A stretch of 39,916 nt of DNA from Bacteroidales bacterium UBA1205 (GTDB lineage Bacteria; Bacteroidota; Bacteroidia; Bacteroidales; WCHB1-69): NCBI GenBank assembly GCA_002309615.1, contig DBXT01000029.1:1-39916 (forward strand), given 5' to 3'. A model generated the notes under the pieces. It had not been told where the DNA came from and made no database searches. It saw only the letters and a program-made list of their open reading frames with translations. Positions 14,717 to 22,371 of the stretch are shown here, piece by piece. Positions within the stretch are counted from its first letter, which is position 1; every line of letters starts with the position of its first letter. A program made the position numbers and the translations under genes.

Positions 14717-16807
14717 TTAATATGTCAGTGCATTACGATTGTGCGCCTTATAGTATTCACGATTCTTTTTTACTACTAAATCGAAAATACCTTGCAAGTT
14801 GCCCGATATTTCTACTGGGTCTTTTTCTGCAATAACCTGTAGTAATTCTATTATGGTGTCCATTTCTGCATTTCTACTGTTCATTGTAGCAGAATTATCG
14901 GCTTTTGTCACGTCTACTACAGGCTGTTCAAAGTCAAAACTTTTAGCGATTTGGTCGGTAACAACATCGGTATTATCCTTGATACCCTCGGCAAACAGCT
15001 TCATCATATCGGGTGCGTATGTGTGGAAATTGGAAAGAGGTCCATCTTTAGGCTCTGAAAACCCGAGGAAGTCCTTAACCTTGTTTGCGACACCTTTTAC
15101 AACATTTGTTAATGCTGATATTTTAGATTTAATACCATCTATGAAATTCTGTAGCAGGTCTTTGCCCCACGATTTCGCATTGTCGATAACTGATTTAAAG
15201 TTAGACTTTAAGCTATCCCATATTTTCTTAACGGCATTTTTGATTGTGCTACCAAGATTTGTTAGACCACTTGCAAGCGATGTAAGCAATTTCTGTCCAC
15301 TTTCCTTAATTTTAGGCCAGTTTTGTTTAAAAGCATCGACAAGTCCAGTAATTATAAGGGGTACAGCTTCTATGAGCGCAGAAATTATTTCGGGAAGTGC
15401 GCCGATTAGCCCGATAAACAGTTGTATTCCTGCTTCTACAAACTGCGGAATTGCGCCCAAAATCGCCGTAATGATATTTACTATCAGAGTCGGCAAAATT
15501 TCGATAATTTTTATGATGATATCGGGTAGGGCATCGCAGATGGCTAACACAATATCAATAACAGCTGTTATTATTTGAGGGATTGCTGAAATTATAAAAT
15601 TAACAACGCCCATTATTAAATCGGGCAGGGCATCTAACAGCATCGGTAAACCTTCTGTAAGTAGCGAATTTACAAGGGCTTGCACCAAATCTAACAGACT
15701 TGTCAGAATTTCGGGAAGATGGTCTATCAGCCGTTCTACAAGATTTATCACGGCTGATAAAAGTTTTGGCAGGAGTTCGGGCAGGGTCTCGGTCAACGAA
15801 TCAAGAACGGTTGTTATTATTTCGCTCGCCGTGTCAAGTAGCGTAGGCAGGGCATCTGTCAAACCTAACGCCAGTTCTTTTATTACATCCATTCCTGCTT
15901 TCAGAATTTTCGGGGCATTTTGTACGATTGATTCGCCCAAATTTAAGATAATATCAGCCCCGATATCCATAGCCTGCGGTAGCTTTTCGGTAACGGTTGT
16001 TATCACATTATCAATACCCTGTGATATTTTATCCGCACCACTTTCATAGTCGCCTGCGAATAAATCGGTAAGCCCACCCATAACAGTTGTAATGGATGGT
16101 AAGAAGTCCGATAGCATATTTCTTGTAAGGCTCTGCTGTGCGGTCTGCATATCCTGTAACTGGTCTTGAAAAGATGCGCCTGCTTTTACCGCTTCATCAG
16201 ATAAAACGCCACCAAGTTCGTGTACACGGTCTTTCATCGCCTGTGTTTCTTCGGCACTGGTATTAAGCAAAGCACCTAATTCTTTCGCCGTACCACCTAA
16301 CAGTTCGCTTGCAAGGGCTGTACGCTCTGCGCCCTCACCCATATTCTGCAAGCCTGTAATGGTAGCACTGAACAATTCCTCGGTAGACATACTAGCAAGC
16401 TGTTCCTGCGTGATACCCAGTGCTTCAAATTTCTCGGCAGAATTTACGGCATTTTTCTGTAGGGTCTGCATACCCCTTGTCATTGACTCGATGGAAGTAC
16501 CGCTATGTTGCATTACAGCATCCCACTCTTGGTACGCCTCGGCACTGATACCCATTTTCTGCGACATTTTATCTATGTTATCAGCATACTCGGCAAGGTC
16601 TGTCGTACCGCTTACCACAGCCCCACTTATTGCCGTTACGCCCGATACCACAGCACCGATAGCTATGCCTGCACCACCGCCTATTTTACCTATCACGCTA
16701 CCCAGTTTACCGCCTGCGGAAGTCGCATCCTGTTCCGCACCCTGTAAGCCCTGCTCGTATGCGCTTGTATCAAGTGACAAAGAAGCCACTAAATCAAATA
16801 TATCCAT
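14717..16807 (-). CDS. Tail tape measure protein
   Basis: A 696-aa protein. The N-terminus (MDIFDLVASLSLDTSAYEQG, then LQGAEQDATSAGGK) is the usual tape-measure start. Residues about 40-75 are a Gly/Ala/Val-rich hydrophobic segment. The middle (about 280-500) is a long run of hydrophobic helices rich in Leu, Ile and Val with LPEI/LPDII repeats. The C-terminal part (SKISALTNVVKGVANKVKDF, then LGFSEPKDGPLSNFH) is the known conserved end. The protein sets tail length and is injected with the DNA. At this length the tail should be about 100 nm. Confidence 0.9.
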   Translation of the reverse strand: MDIFDLVASLSLDTSAYEQGLQGAEQDATSAGGKLGSVIGKIGGGAGIAIGAVVSGVTAISGAVVSGTTDLAEYADNIDKMSQKMGISAEAYQEWDAVMQHSGTSIESMTRGMQTLQKNAVNSAEKFEALGITQEQLASMSTEELFSATITGLQNMGEGAERTALASELLGGTAKELGALLNTSAEETQAMKDRVHELGGVLSDEAVKAGASFQDQLQDMQTAQQSLTRNMLSDFLPSITTVMGGLTDLFAGDYESGADKISQGIDNVITTVTEKLPQAMDIGADIILNLGESIVQNAPKILKAGMDVIKELALGLTDALPTLLDTASEIITTVLDSLTETLPELLPKLLSAVINLVERLIDHLPEILTSLLDLVQALVNSLLTEGLPMLLDALPDLIMGVVNFIISAIPQIITAVIDIVLAICDALPDIIIKIIEILPTLIVNIITAILGAIPQFVEAGIQLFIGLIGALPEIISALIEAVPLIITGLVDAFKQNWPKIKESGQKLLTSLASGLTNLGSTIKNAVKKIWDSLKSNFKSVIDNAKSWGKDLLQNFIDGIKSKISALTNVVKGVANKVKDFLGFSEPKDGPLSNFHTYAPDMMKLFAEGIKDNTDVVTDQIAKSFDFEQPVVDVTKADNSATMNSRNAEMDTIIELLQVIAEKDPVEISGNLQGIFDLVVKKNREYYKAHNRNALTY

Positions 16808-16810
16808 AGT

Positions 16811-17080
16811 TTAACCTCTTAATTTAGCTTTTATGCCCTCTATTATCGCCGTAGGGGTACGTGTTTCAATAGTAGGGTATAAAATATCATAAAAGCGAAT
16901 ATTAAGCCCGTATGCGCCTTTTAAAGCGTCTGTAACATAAATGCGGTACGCCTCCTCACGCTGATACACTCTAATACGTGACAAGACATACCGCATAAAG
17001 GGCTTTAGTTCTCGCTTGCCCCTGTATTCTCCGTAGCAGACACAGAAGAGGTCTCTTCCGTTGTCTGTGCCTGCGACCAA
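16811..17080 (-). CDS. Tail assembly chaperone frameshift product, gpT-like part
   Basis: This reading frame is -1 relative to the gene at 17005-17361. It has no proper start codon or ribosome site; the first in-frame candidate is a TTG at 17080. The product contains KRELKPFMRYVLSRIRVYQR, then EEAYRIYVTDALKGAYGLNI, as in gpT-type tail chaperone extensions. It is probably made only as a fusion to the upstream chaperone (about 94 + 89 residues) by -1 frameshifting. It lies between the major tail protein and the tape measure. Confidence 0.75.
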   Translation of the reverse strand: MVAGTDNGRDLFCVCYGEYRGKRELKPFMRYVLSRIRVYQREEAYRIYVTDALKGAYGLNIRFYDILYPTIETRTPTAIIEGIKAKLRG

Positions 17081-17361
17081 AAAAGGTCAAGCAATTCCTT
17101 ATCGTTAAGTATTTCAAGAAGCATTTTCGGAATCTCGGCAAGACTAGGCTCGTAGGTTTCGGGGTTTTCCTGCGCAAGTATTGCCAATATGGTCAATACA
17201 GCCCTTTGGTGCTTACGAAGCCCAAGTTTTACCGCCTCTGCTATATTCCTTGTTCTTAAAAGCCCCACAAGTATTTTATCCTGTGCAATATCTGTTAATG
17301 GGTCTATAAGGTCTGCCATAGCCTCTAAAGCCTGCTCGCCTTTGATATCCGAAAGTTTCAT
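17005..17361 (-). CDS. Tail assembly chaperone, gpG-like
   Basis: A 118-aa acidic, helical protein (MKLSDIKGEQALEAMADLID, EIPKMLLEILNDKELLDLFW) with a low-complexity Thr/Ser/Glu tail. Size, position before the tape measure and the overlapping -1 frame identify it as the gpG-like tail assembly chaperone that keeps the tape measure in a usable state during tail building. AAAGGAG precedes ATG 17361. Confidence 0.8.
   Translation of the reverse strand: MKLSDIKGEQALEAMADLIDPLTDIAQDKILVGLLRTRNIAEAVKLGLRKHQRAVLTILAILAQENPETYEPSLAEIPKMLLEILNDKELLDLFWSQAQTTEETSSVSATENTGASEN
17079..17084 (-). promoter_or_regulatory. Possible -1 slip site (T6 run)
   Basis: Six T lie at the only place where the -1 frame opens (it has a TGA just before, GAC CTT TTT TGG in frame 0). 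A P-site TTT can slip back by one base onto TTT, but the heptamer is not canonical. A weak GGAAGA/TCTTCT hairpin lies about 20 nt downstream. The site is a candidate, not a proven signal. Confidence 0.45.
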
Positions 17362-17375
17362 TTATTCGCTCCTTT

Positions 17376-18185
17376 TTAGGTTGTTGCTGTTGCTACAATT
17401 ACGATATCGCCTGTAACGGTTGCGATTGATACCTTATCGGTAGTATCATCGTATGCTGTGGTAGTAATATCATTACCGCCCATTGTTACGATAACATTAG
17501 CGATGGTGTATCCGCTTTCTGCGGTAAGTGTAGCCTCGAAAGCATCTGTGCTTGAAATGTATTCATCAACGAAAGTAGATGCAACGTGTGCAAGGGTCTG
17601 CGTTACCTTATAGGTGCTACCCTCTTCTGCATCCATTGAATAGAATACCATAGGCATTACGCTCTGTGCGTTGATTGATACGTGCCCTGTGATTTCAAGG
17701 TTAATCTGTCCCTTACCGTTCTTGGTGGTTTGTAATGAGAAACCACCTGTTGAAAGTGCGTTCTTAAGCTGTACGGCTACAAGTCCACCATCGGCACGGT
17801 CGCCTACCCACCAAATATCGCTAAAGTCGGTCTGCGCAAGGTCTTTTCTCGGTACGATTGCGCTTGTTTCAGAATTGATATCAGCGCATCCAAGGGCAAG
17901 TTTGATAAGTTCGGGGGTAGTTCCCAGTGAAGTAGTAGTAATCTTGCACTCCCAACTGTCAAGGTGCTTAAGTTCTTTCATATTCACAGGTACATTATCT
18001 ACATCCTCGCCCAAATCTGAAAATGTAGGCACACAACTGGGATTGATACCGCCTGTTGTGGCACAGATAATATCCGCATCCGCAGGGGGTACAGGGTTAG
18101 CAGGGTTAAATCTGCGAAGAAGTACGCCTGCATCAAGCTGTAAGCCGTTAAACGTATCGGATGGTATTACTGTAAATCTTCCCAT
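17376..18185 (-). CDS. Major tail protein
   Basis: A 269-aa protein with AGGAGG upstream of ATG 18185. The first 210 residues are beta-rich (DSWECKITTTSLGTTPELIK, STGGFSLQTTKNGKGQINLE) with a compact tail-tube pattern. The last 60 residues are a separate domain, TLTAESGYTIANVIVTMGGN, then DITTTAYDDTTDKVSIATVT, of the beta-repeat type often found as a surface decoration on tail proteins. It lies between connector genes and the tail chaperone. It polymerises into the tail tube. Confidence 0.85.
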   Translation of the reverse strand: MGRFTVIPSDTFNGLQLDAGVLLRRFNPANPVPPADADIICATTGGINPSCVPTFSDLGEDVDNVPVNMKELKHLDSWECKITTTSLGTTPELIKLALGCADINSETSAIVPRKDLAQTDFSDIWWVGDRADGGLVAVQLKNALSTGGFSLQTTKNGKGQINLEITGHVSINAQSVMPMVFYSMDAEEGSTYKVTQTLAHVASTFVDEYISSTDAFEATLTAESGYTIANVIVTMGGNDITTTAYDDTTDKVSIATVTGDIVIVATATT

Positions 18186-18203
18186 CTTTTTATTTCCTCC
18201 TGT

Positions 18204-18575
18204 TTAATATGCCGATAAAAATTCGGCTTGTATATTTAAGTACATTCGCCTTATCATACTATCGTTAGGGTCTGCCATACGCTGTGCGAAAGGGTTTCCT
18301 TTTGCGATGTATAACCTGCCGTTATCAAATTCTATTGACGGTGGGTTCATTTTAACGATGTACTCTGCAATTTGTTCGGTCTTTTCTGAAATATCTTTCC
18401 ACGATGTAGAATGATACCAAACCGATGCATACATATTTACGATGTTATCAAGGCTATCCGTTTTTACCGAATACGTGATATATGGCATAACGGCATTATC
18501 GGGTACGTTGGTTTCATCGTAAGCAGGAATGTTAAACGACTCCCAAAATTTCTGTATTGCCTGCGCCTTATCCAT
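18204..18575 (-). CDS. Tail completion / connector protein (gp17-like)
   Basis: A 123-aa protein, MDKAQAIQKFWESFNIPAYD, then ETNVPDNAVMPYITYSVKTD, a pattern seen in minor capsid or SPP1 gp17-like tail-to-head joining proteins. The C-terminal half is mixed with a final strand-like MYLNIQAEFLSAY. It lies immediately before the major tail protein, as expected for the tail terminator/completion position. It overlaps the upstream gene by 8 nt. Confidence 0.65.
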   Translation of the reverse strand: MDKAQAIQKFWESFNIPAYDETNVPDNAVMPYITYSVKTDSLDNIVNMYASVWYHSTSWKDISEKTEQIAEYIVKMNPPSIEFDNGRLYIAKGNPFAQRMADPNDSMIRRMYLNIQAEFLSAY

Positions 18576-18942
18576 TGTTATTATCCTCGATTGTGCCTGT
18601 TAACTCCCATTCCTCTGCGCTTACCTGTCGCATATCAAGGCTTGCGCTGTTTGGCGTATGTTTATCATCGCCATCGGATGTTACACGGAATATTTTACCA
18701 TCGGATGCACGTTTAAAAACATCGTGATACTGTAAGTTAAGTGCTTTTGAGGTTGTAACGGTATATAATCCAGTTACGCCCTCTTTTTCTGCCCTTTTAG
18801 CCTCTACGGATGTATCCAGTGTGATTGCGCCTTTAAACTCTACGCCCTCTTTCCATACAATCGTATAGCCACCATATCCATCGGGTACGGTGGTACGGTC
18901 GTACATTATGCACTTTTCCATCCATTCATCCAATAGGCTCAT
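18568..18942 (-). CDS. Head-tail joining protein (124 aa)
   Basis: The start at 18942 (MSLLDEWMEKCIMYDRTTVP) has GTGGAG at 6 nt; the upstream GTG at 18954 is less likely. The sequence (VPDGYGGYTIVWKEGVEFKG, then AITLDTSVEAKRAEKEGVTG) is typical of the head-tail stopper type found before gp17-like proteins. Beta-rich, without cysteine pairs or enzymatic motifs. The role is inferred from order and pattern. Confidence 0.7.
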   Translation of the reverse strand: MSLLDEWMEKCIMYDRTTVPDGYGGYTIVWKEGVEFKGAITLDTSVEAKRAEKEGVTGLYTVTTSKALNLQYHDVFKRASDGKIFRVTSDGDDKHTPNSASLDMRQVSAEEWELTGTIEDNNNG

Positions 18943-19391
18943 ATTTTTCTCCACTTGTTTAACTGACTTTTAAACACATCCTGCCACGATGTGCCTGCGC
19001 TACCATTTGCACCACTTGCTTTGCTGTATGAATAACCGCCAAAGCTTTCAGATGTAAAAGGCGACATAGCAGGGCTATCGGCGTTAAGGTACTTGGTTTT
19101 CCACGCATCGATATTGGTTGATAAGCTTACTACCTCTTTCGGGATAGCTAAAAGCCATACAGCCCCATCGAATACTTCATCGTTAAGGTCTTTGTTTAAC
19201 GGCTCGCCATTGTACTGGTATATCCCATCGTTAAGCACTGACCCTACAATGCGGAAATACTGACCGACTTTAGGGGTAATAGGTGTATCGTCATTCTGAA
19301 CGTATACACGTCCACCCCTTACCTCTATTGTGGCTATGATTTTATTCTGTTCAAACCAGTTTTTAAGTTCGTGGCAAAGTTCACTTAACAT
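18939..19391 (-). CDS. Head-tail adaptor protein (150 aa)
   Basis: A 150-aa protein, MLSELCHELKNWFEQNKIIA, with VGQYFRIVGSVLNDGIYQYN, LKNWF, DEVFDGAVWLLAIPKEVVSL and a C-terminal TSWQDVFKSQLNKWRKI. This combination recurs in SPP1-like head-tail adaptors of Firmicutes phages as far as I recall. It lies in the right place between the capsid and the stopper. GAGGAAGAAAA precedes ATG 19391. Confidence 0.75.
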   Translation of the reverse strand: MLSELCHELKNWFEQNKIIATIEVRGGRVYVQNDDTPITPKVGQYFRIVGSVLNDGIYQYNGEPLNKDLNDEVFDGAVWLLAIPKEVVSLSTNIDAWKTKYLNADSPAMSPFTSESFGGYSYSKASGANGSAGTSWQDVFKSQLNKWRKI

Positions 19392-19662
19392 CAGTTTTCT
19401 TCCTCGGTTTGGTAGTTGCCTTTTTAGGCTTATCTACTTTCTTTACAGGTGCTTTCTTTTCAGCCTTGGGGGTTTCCACCTTTTCAGCTTCATCCTTAAC
19501 CGCTTCAATCATAGGGCATCTTCTACGGTTTTTATCCGTTGCCAGTTCCTCTATTCTTTCTGCGGTGGGCGTGTACCCATCGTGGGGGTATGTATCCCCC
19601 ACGTGGTACTTATAGCCGTTATCCTGCGCATCTGTAAAAGACTTTATGGCAAGATATCTCAT
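19381..19662 (-). CDS. Lys-rich small head-module protein (93 aa)
   Basis: It starts MRYLAIKSFTDAQDNGYKYH. The ATG is part of an ATGA overlap with the stop of the capsid extension frame, so its start is coupled to ribosomes leaving the -1 product. The N-terminal half is compact and probably beta-rich. The C-terminal half is a Lys/Ala/Pro/Glu-rich low-complexity tail (KAEKKAPVKKVDKPKKATTK). It may bind DNA or act as a flexible linker. GGAGG lies upstream. Confidence 0.7.
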   Translation of the reverse strand: MRYLAIKSFTDAQDNGYKYHVGDTYPHDGYTPTAERIEELATDKNRRRCPMIEAVKDEAEKVETPKAEKKAPVKKVDKPKKATTKPRKKTDVK

Positions 19663-20084
19663 ACGCTGTCGTCCTCCAAAACAAGACCCGAAAGGTCGTA
19701 TACTTTTGTCTGTACGACTCCATCCTTGGTAAGTTCTACCTTGAATCTCTGCGGTGTATCGCCTACCATTCCTGCAATCTTAAATACGCCGTTCTTATCG
19801 GGGTCTGACTTGATATCTACCAAGCCCATACCGCTTGCACTGGGTACAAGTCCTACCTTTGCGGTATCGTATGCATTCCAGTTAGTTGCGCTGAATTTAA
19901 GTGCAAGGAAGTTACCATCACCTGCAAGAGGCCCACTGGGTGCAAGTCCACCCTCGATGAAGTGAAGCGTACCAGTGATTGCGTTATCCGTTACTTCGAC
20001 ATTAGCCTGCATATCGCTTGCTTTCTTGTCTGTCCAAGGGAAAACCGCCTCATCGGTCTCGGACTCAACCGTGAGGCTCGTTAG
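19659..20084 (-). CDS. C-terminal extension of major capsid protein by -1 frameshift
   Basis: This 141-residue frame is continuous with the capsid after a shift of -1 at the end of the capsid gene, reading PLTSLTVESETDEAV and then beta-rich sequence to the end (VYDLSGLVLEDDSV). A Met at 20012 would allow an independent 117-aa gene, but it has no ribosome site, whereas the sequence upstream of it is coding-like and open. The extension resembles the Ig-like or decoration domains joined in frame to the capsid in related phages. It would make a minor, 442-aa capsid form. The reading frame ends in ATGA overlap with the next gene. Confidence 0.8.
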   Translation of the reverse strand, partial: LTSLTVESETDEAVFPWTDKKASDMQANVEVTDNAITGTLHFIEGGLAPSGPLAGDGNFLALKFSATNWNAYDTAKVGLVPSASGMGLVDIKSDPDKNGVFKIAGMVGDTPQRFKVELTKDGVVQTKVYDLSGLVLEDDSV

Positions 20085-20090
20085 GGGTTT
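20047..20090 (-). promoter_or_regulatory. Programmed -1 frameshift signal
   Basis: The last capsid codons read GCA AAC CCC TAA. The heptamer A AAC CCC (20090-20084) has the canonical X XXY YYZ form in the zero frame and directly precedes the stop. After a 6-nt spacer (20083-20078) comes a stem: arms 20077-20068 and 20057-20047, 10 bp with one bulged A and a 10-nt loop. Heptamer, spacer and stem all match the textbook layout of bacterial and phage -1 frameshifting. The alternative is a real indel or a sequencing error in the CCCC run. Confidence 0.85.
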
Positions 20091-20986
20091 GCGTTCACCG
20101 TAATCTTTGAAATACCGTCAACGTATTCAGCCCACAGCTTAATTCCCATAAGTGCAAAAGATGCACCAACGGCTGTGTTATAGTTGCCCTCTGCGTGGAA
20201 ACCGATAAGGTTTGTATCGCCATCGGTGGTGTATACAAGCCCAAGTTCTGCGAAAGCACTTGAAGGGTCGATATAATAAAGCACGATGTTATCCGCAGGA
20301 ATTGCGATTACTTCGCCCTCTTTGATTTCGGATGAAAGTATCATAGTCTGTGCGCCCATAAAGTTCTGCACATAATCGATACCAAAAAGGCTCTGAATTG
20401 AAATATCAGTGCTTCCAAGATACTTGTAAGCATCCAGTGTGTTTACAAAAACAACGATACTGGAAATGTTCTTACGCATCTTCTTAAACTTATCACGTAC
20501 CTTTCCGATTGCCATAGCAACAGCCATCTGCCAAGTAGCCTCTGTGCCATCAAGGGTGCTGTCGTTTGCTTCGATAAAGCCGTAGAAATCGTCCATTACC
20601 TTTGTCTGCAACTCGTTAAGGAATGCATCATCGGTTTTCTGTACGGCAATCTTTGCGCCATACTTGTTAACATCTTCTACGGTTACAGCCTTTGCATACT
20701 TTTCAAGTTCAAGGTCTGCGTGTGCAACCTCAACTACGGTAGCCTTTGAATAAGGGATAACAGCACCCTCGGGTACATCACCATCTTCAAGGTCTACGGA
20801 TGCGGTGTAAGATACAAGCTTTGTGCCTGCCTCTTTCTTTACAGGGTTCATAATTCCCAGTACCTCGGCAAGTGCCTGCCAAGAAGTACCGAAACGTGTA
20901 ACAAAGTCGATTTCACGTGCGGTTACATTTGTGAAAACATTAGGTAAATCGGTTCTCGGTGTAGTTAAATTCTCTACGTTTCCCAT
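20081..20986 (-). CDS. Major capsid protein (HK97 fold)
   Basis: A 301-aa protein that follows the scaffold gene directly. It contains TNVTAREIDFVTRFGTSWQA, VPEGAVIPYSKATVVEVAHA (E-loop-like region), long helices with DAFLNELQTKVMDDFYGFIE (spine) and ANDSTLDGTEATWQMAVAMA, and a C-terminal MGIKLWAEYVDGISKITVNA. This matches HK97-like capsids of SPP1-type Firmicutes phages. It ends with the -1 frameshift site, so most protein is 301 aa and a fraction should carry the 141-residue extension. AAAGGA precedes ATG 20986. Confidence 0.9.
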   Translation of the reverse strand: MGNVENLTTPRTDLPNVFTNVTAREIDFVTRFGTSWQALAEVLGIMNPVKKEAGTKLVSYTASVDLEDGDVPEGAVIPYSKATVVEVAHADLELEKYAKAVTVEDVNKYGAKIAVQKTDDAFLNELQTKVMDDFYGFIEANDSTLDGTEATWQMAVAMAIGKVRDKFKKMRKNISSIVVFVNTLDAYKYLGSTDISIQSLFGIDYVQNFMGAQTMILSSEIKEGEVIAIPADNIVLYYIDPSSAFAELGLVYTTDGDTNLIGFHAEGNYNTAVGASFALMGIKLWAEYVDGISKITVNANP

Positions 20987-20990
20987 CTTT

Positions 20991-21620
20991 TTAATTTCCT
21001 TTCTGCTGATTTGTAAGGTACTCGCCCCAAGCTTTCTGCCTTTCGGTGGTATCCTTGATTTTCATAATTTCCTCTTTTGTCTTTGCCCCACCGCTTGTGG
21101 ATGTAGGCGGTGTAGCGGTATTAGCACCCTGTACGCCTGTCTTTTCGATAAAATCGCTCCACTCCTCGGCAATCGCTTTTTTAAGGTCGTCTGCGCCCTC
21201 TAAAACGCCTTTATCGTCAATCTTAAGGGCATCAATATCTGATACCTTTAAAACCGCATCAATGCGCTTCTCGGCAACGCCTGCCTCCTTTAACAGTTTC
21301 CTGTAAGCTTCGGTCTTGTCTGCCTTGGTCTTTTCTGCCTTTACGGTGTTTTTGTACTCCGTAAATTCTTCCTTAAGGGCATCATACTTTACCTTGTACG
21401 TGTCCTTGCCGTTAGCTTCTACCTGCTTTGTCAACTCGTCTACCTGCTTCTGTAATTTCTCGGCATTTGCTTTAGCCTCGGCATTTGCTTCTGCATCTGC
21501 CTTAAAATTATCTCGCTCGGTTTTCAGTGCATCCACGGTTTCGCTGTGTGCTGTAATGATTTCATCGATTTTATCAGCCTCGATACCGAGCGCTGAAAGA
21601 TACTTGCGTGTAAGTGCCAT
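20991..21620 (-). CDS. Scaffold protein (minor structural GP20-like)
   Basis: A 209-aa, highly charged helical protein. Residues about 25-110 form a coiled coil rich in Ala, Glu and Lys (AEANAEAKANAEKLQKQVDE). Next are helices with KEAGVAEKRIDAVLKV and a Thr/Pro/Ser linker (NTATPPTSTSGGAK) before a final helix. It lies just before the capsid and matches GP20-type internal scaffolds that guide shell assembly and leave. It begins MALTRKYLSALGIEADK with AAGGAG upstream. It is the first gene of the P5 operon. Confidence 0.85.
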   Translation of the reverse strand: MALTRKYLSALGIEADKIDEIITAHSETVDALKTERDNFKADAEANAEAKANAEKLQKQVDELTKQVEANGKDTYKVKYDALKEEFTEYKNTVKAEKTKADKTEAYRKLLKEAGVAEKRIDAVLKVSDIDALKIDDKGVLEGADDLKKAIAEEWSDFIEKTGVQGANTATPPTSTSGGAKTKEEIMKIKDTTERQKAWGEYLTNQQKGN

Positions 21621-21670
21621 ATTTTTATCTCCTTTTCTTCGGTGGCGTTACTTTGCCATTTGACATTTAA

Positions 21671-21699
21671 AAAATAACACATTTTATTATATATTTCAA
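21671..21699 (-). promoter_or_regulatory. Promoter P5 (head operon)
   Basis: The -35 TTGAAA is at 21699-21694, the spacer is 17 bp and the -10 TATTTT at 21676-21671 is preceded by TGT. It lies after the terminator of the P2 cassette and before the scaffold gene. It is the weakest -10 of the set, but it matches the TGT context of P1-P4. It would restart transcription of the scaffold-to-tail genes. Confidence 0.65.
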
Positions 21700-21710
21700 T
21701 AGCTTTGCAA

Positions 21711-21740
21711 TAAAAAAAGGGCTGTGCTTTTACACAGCCC
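21711..21740 (-). terminator. Terminator of the P2 cassette
   Basis: GGGCTGTG and CACAGCCC (arms 21740-21733 and 21726-21719) form an 8-bp stem with a 6-nt loop, followed on the minus strand by seven U. It begins 8 nt after the stop of the gene at 21749 and would end a transcript from P2. Confidence 0.9.
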
Positions 21741-21748
21741 CTGTAACC

Positions 21749-22090
21749 TTACATATCTTCAAAACATCTACCTGCTTCTCTTTCACTCATACCGCTTGCC
21801 ATACAAGCCACGTATCTTGCACCTATTCTCCATTCCACCATCTGCTTTATTCTGCCATACTCCCTTGATGTTACCTTACGGCTTTTAGATATCCATTCAA
21901 GGTTAGATGCTTCTTCGATAAGGTCATATACATCGCATTCATCTTTGCATACCGTGCCTGCTATGGTTATGGGATACTGGACTTCGCCCTCCCTGCTGTC
22001 TATAATAATGCAATAAAGTTTGTCGTGCATAGCCTCTAAATTAAATTTCCAACTACCTTTTACCCAATATTTTCTTTCCTCGCTTGCCAT
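21749..22090 (-). CDS. Second gene of P2 cassette (113 aa)
   Basis: The start at 22090 (MASEERKYWVKGSWKFNLEA) has AAGGAGG at 9 nt; the three-residue longer form starts within the site. The protein has strands at the start (KLYCIIIDSREGEVQYPITI), a helix with VYDLIEEASNLEWISKSRKV and the ending SGMSEREAGRCFEDM. It probably has a mixed fold. No family is recognised. Its promoter and terminators mark it as an independently expressed accessory gene within the head module. Confidence 0.7.
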   Translation of the reverse strand: MASEERKYWVKGSWKFNLEAMHDKLYCIIIDSREGEVQYPITIAGTVCKDECDVYDLIEEASNLEWISKSRKVTSREYGRIKQMVEWRIGARYVACMASGMSEREAGRCFEDM

Positions 22091-22104
22091 AATGTTCATC
22101 CTCC

Positions 22105-22266
22105 TTAATCTTCAATCATCATATCGATGCAAGGTGTATTTTCTATGCAAACGTATTCACCATTCTTTTTGATATATCGCTTTCCTGCTTCGTCTTCATA
22201 TACCCTTTTAAGGGTCTGTGTGGTAACTGAATAATTTGTAATAACCATAAATTTTGTTTTCTTCAT
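22105..22266 (-). CDS. First gene of P2 cassette (53 aa)
   Basis: It begins MKKTKFMVITNYSVTTQTLK and ends ENTPCIDMMIED. A short strand-turn-strand core (RVYEDEAGKRYIKKNGEYVC) suggests a small beta-rich fold. GGAGG precedes the ATG. This is the first gene downstream of P2, in the same relative place as the genes at 980 and 33346. Function unknown. Confidence 0.7.
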   Translation of the reverse strand: MKKTKFMVITNYSVTTQTLKRVYEDEAGKRYIKKNGEYVCIENTPCIDMMIED

Positions 22267-22310
22267 ATTTGTACCTCCCGAAAATGTGTTGCTTTGTTGT
22301 TTGTAAGTTT

Positions 22311-22339
22311 ATATTAACATACTTTATTCCATAACGCAA
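22311..22339 (-). promoter_or_regulatory. Promoter P2
   Basis: The -35 TTGCGT is at 22339-22334, the spacer is 17 bp, and the -10 TAATAT at 22316-22311 is preceded by TGT. The A/T-rich upstream element (TATTAAAAAATGTATTG) and the region downstream (AAACTTACAA, then CACATTT) match P1 and P3. It is flanked upstream by the terminator at 22372-22407. Confidence 0.85.
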
Positions 22340-22371
22340 TACATTTTTTAATATTTTTTAAATTTTTTTGT

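Noticed and set aside
14799..15578. Long plus-strand ORF over the tape measure gene
   Set aside because: An antisense shadow of a repetitive Leu/Ile-rich gene; no promoter or ribosome site on the plus strand.
16971..17177. ORF in a third frame over the tail chaperone genes
   Set aside because: No ribosome site, Arg/Cys-rich sequence typical of a shadow frame, and two better supported frames overlap it.
19568..19605. GTGGGGG/CCCCCAC hairpin similar to that at 35532
   Set aside because: It lies inside a coding region and codes normally; similarity is most likely chance.
19659..20012. Independent gene starting at the Met at 20012
   Set aside because: No ribosome site, and the frame is open and coding-like upstream to a canonical slip site; better explained as a capsid extension.
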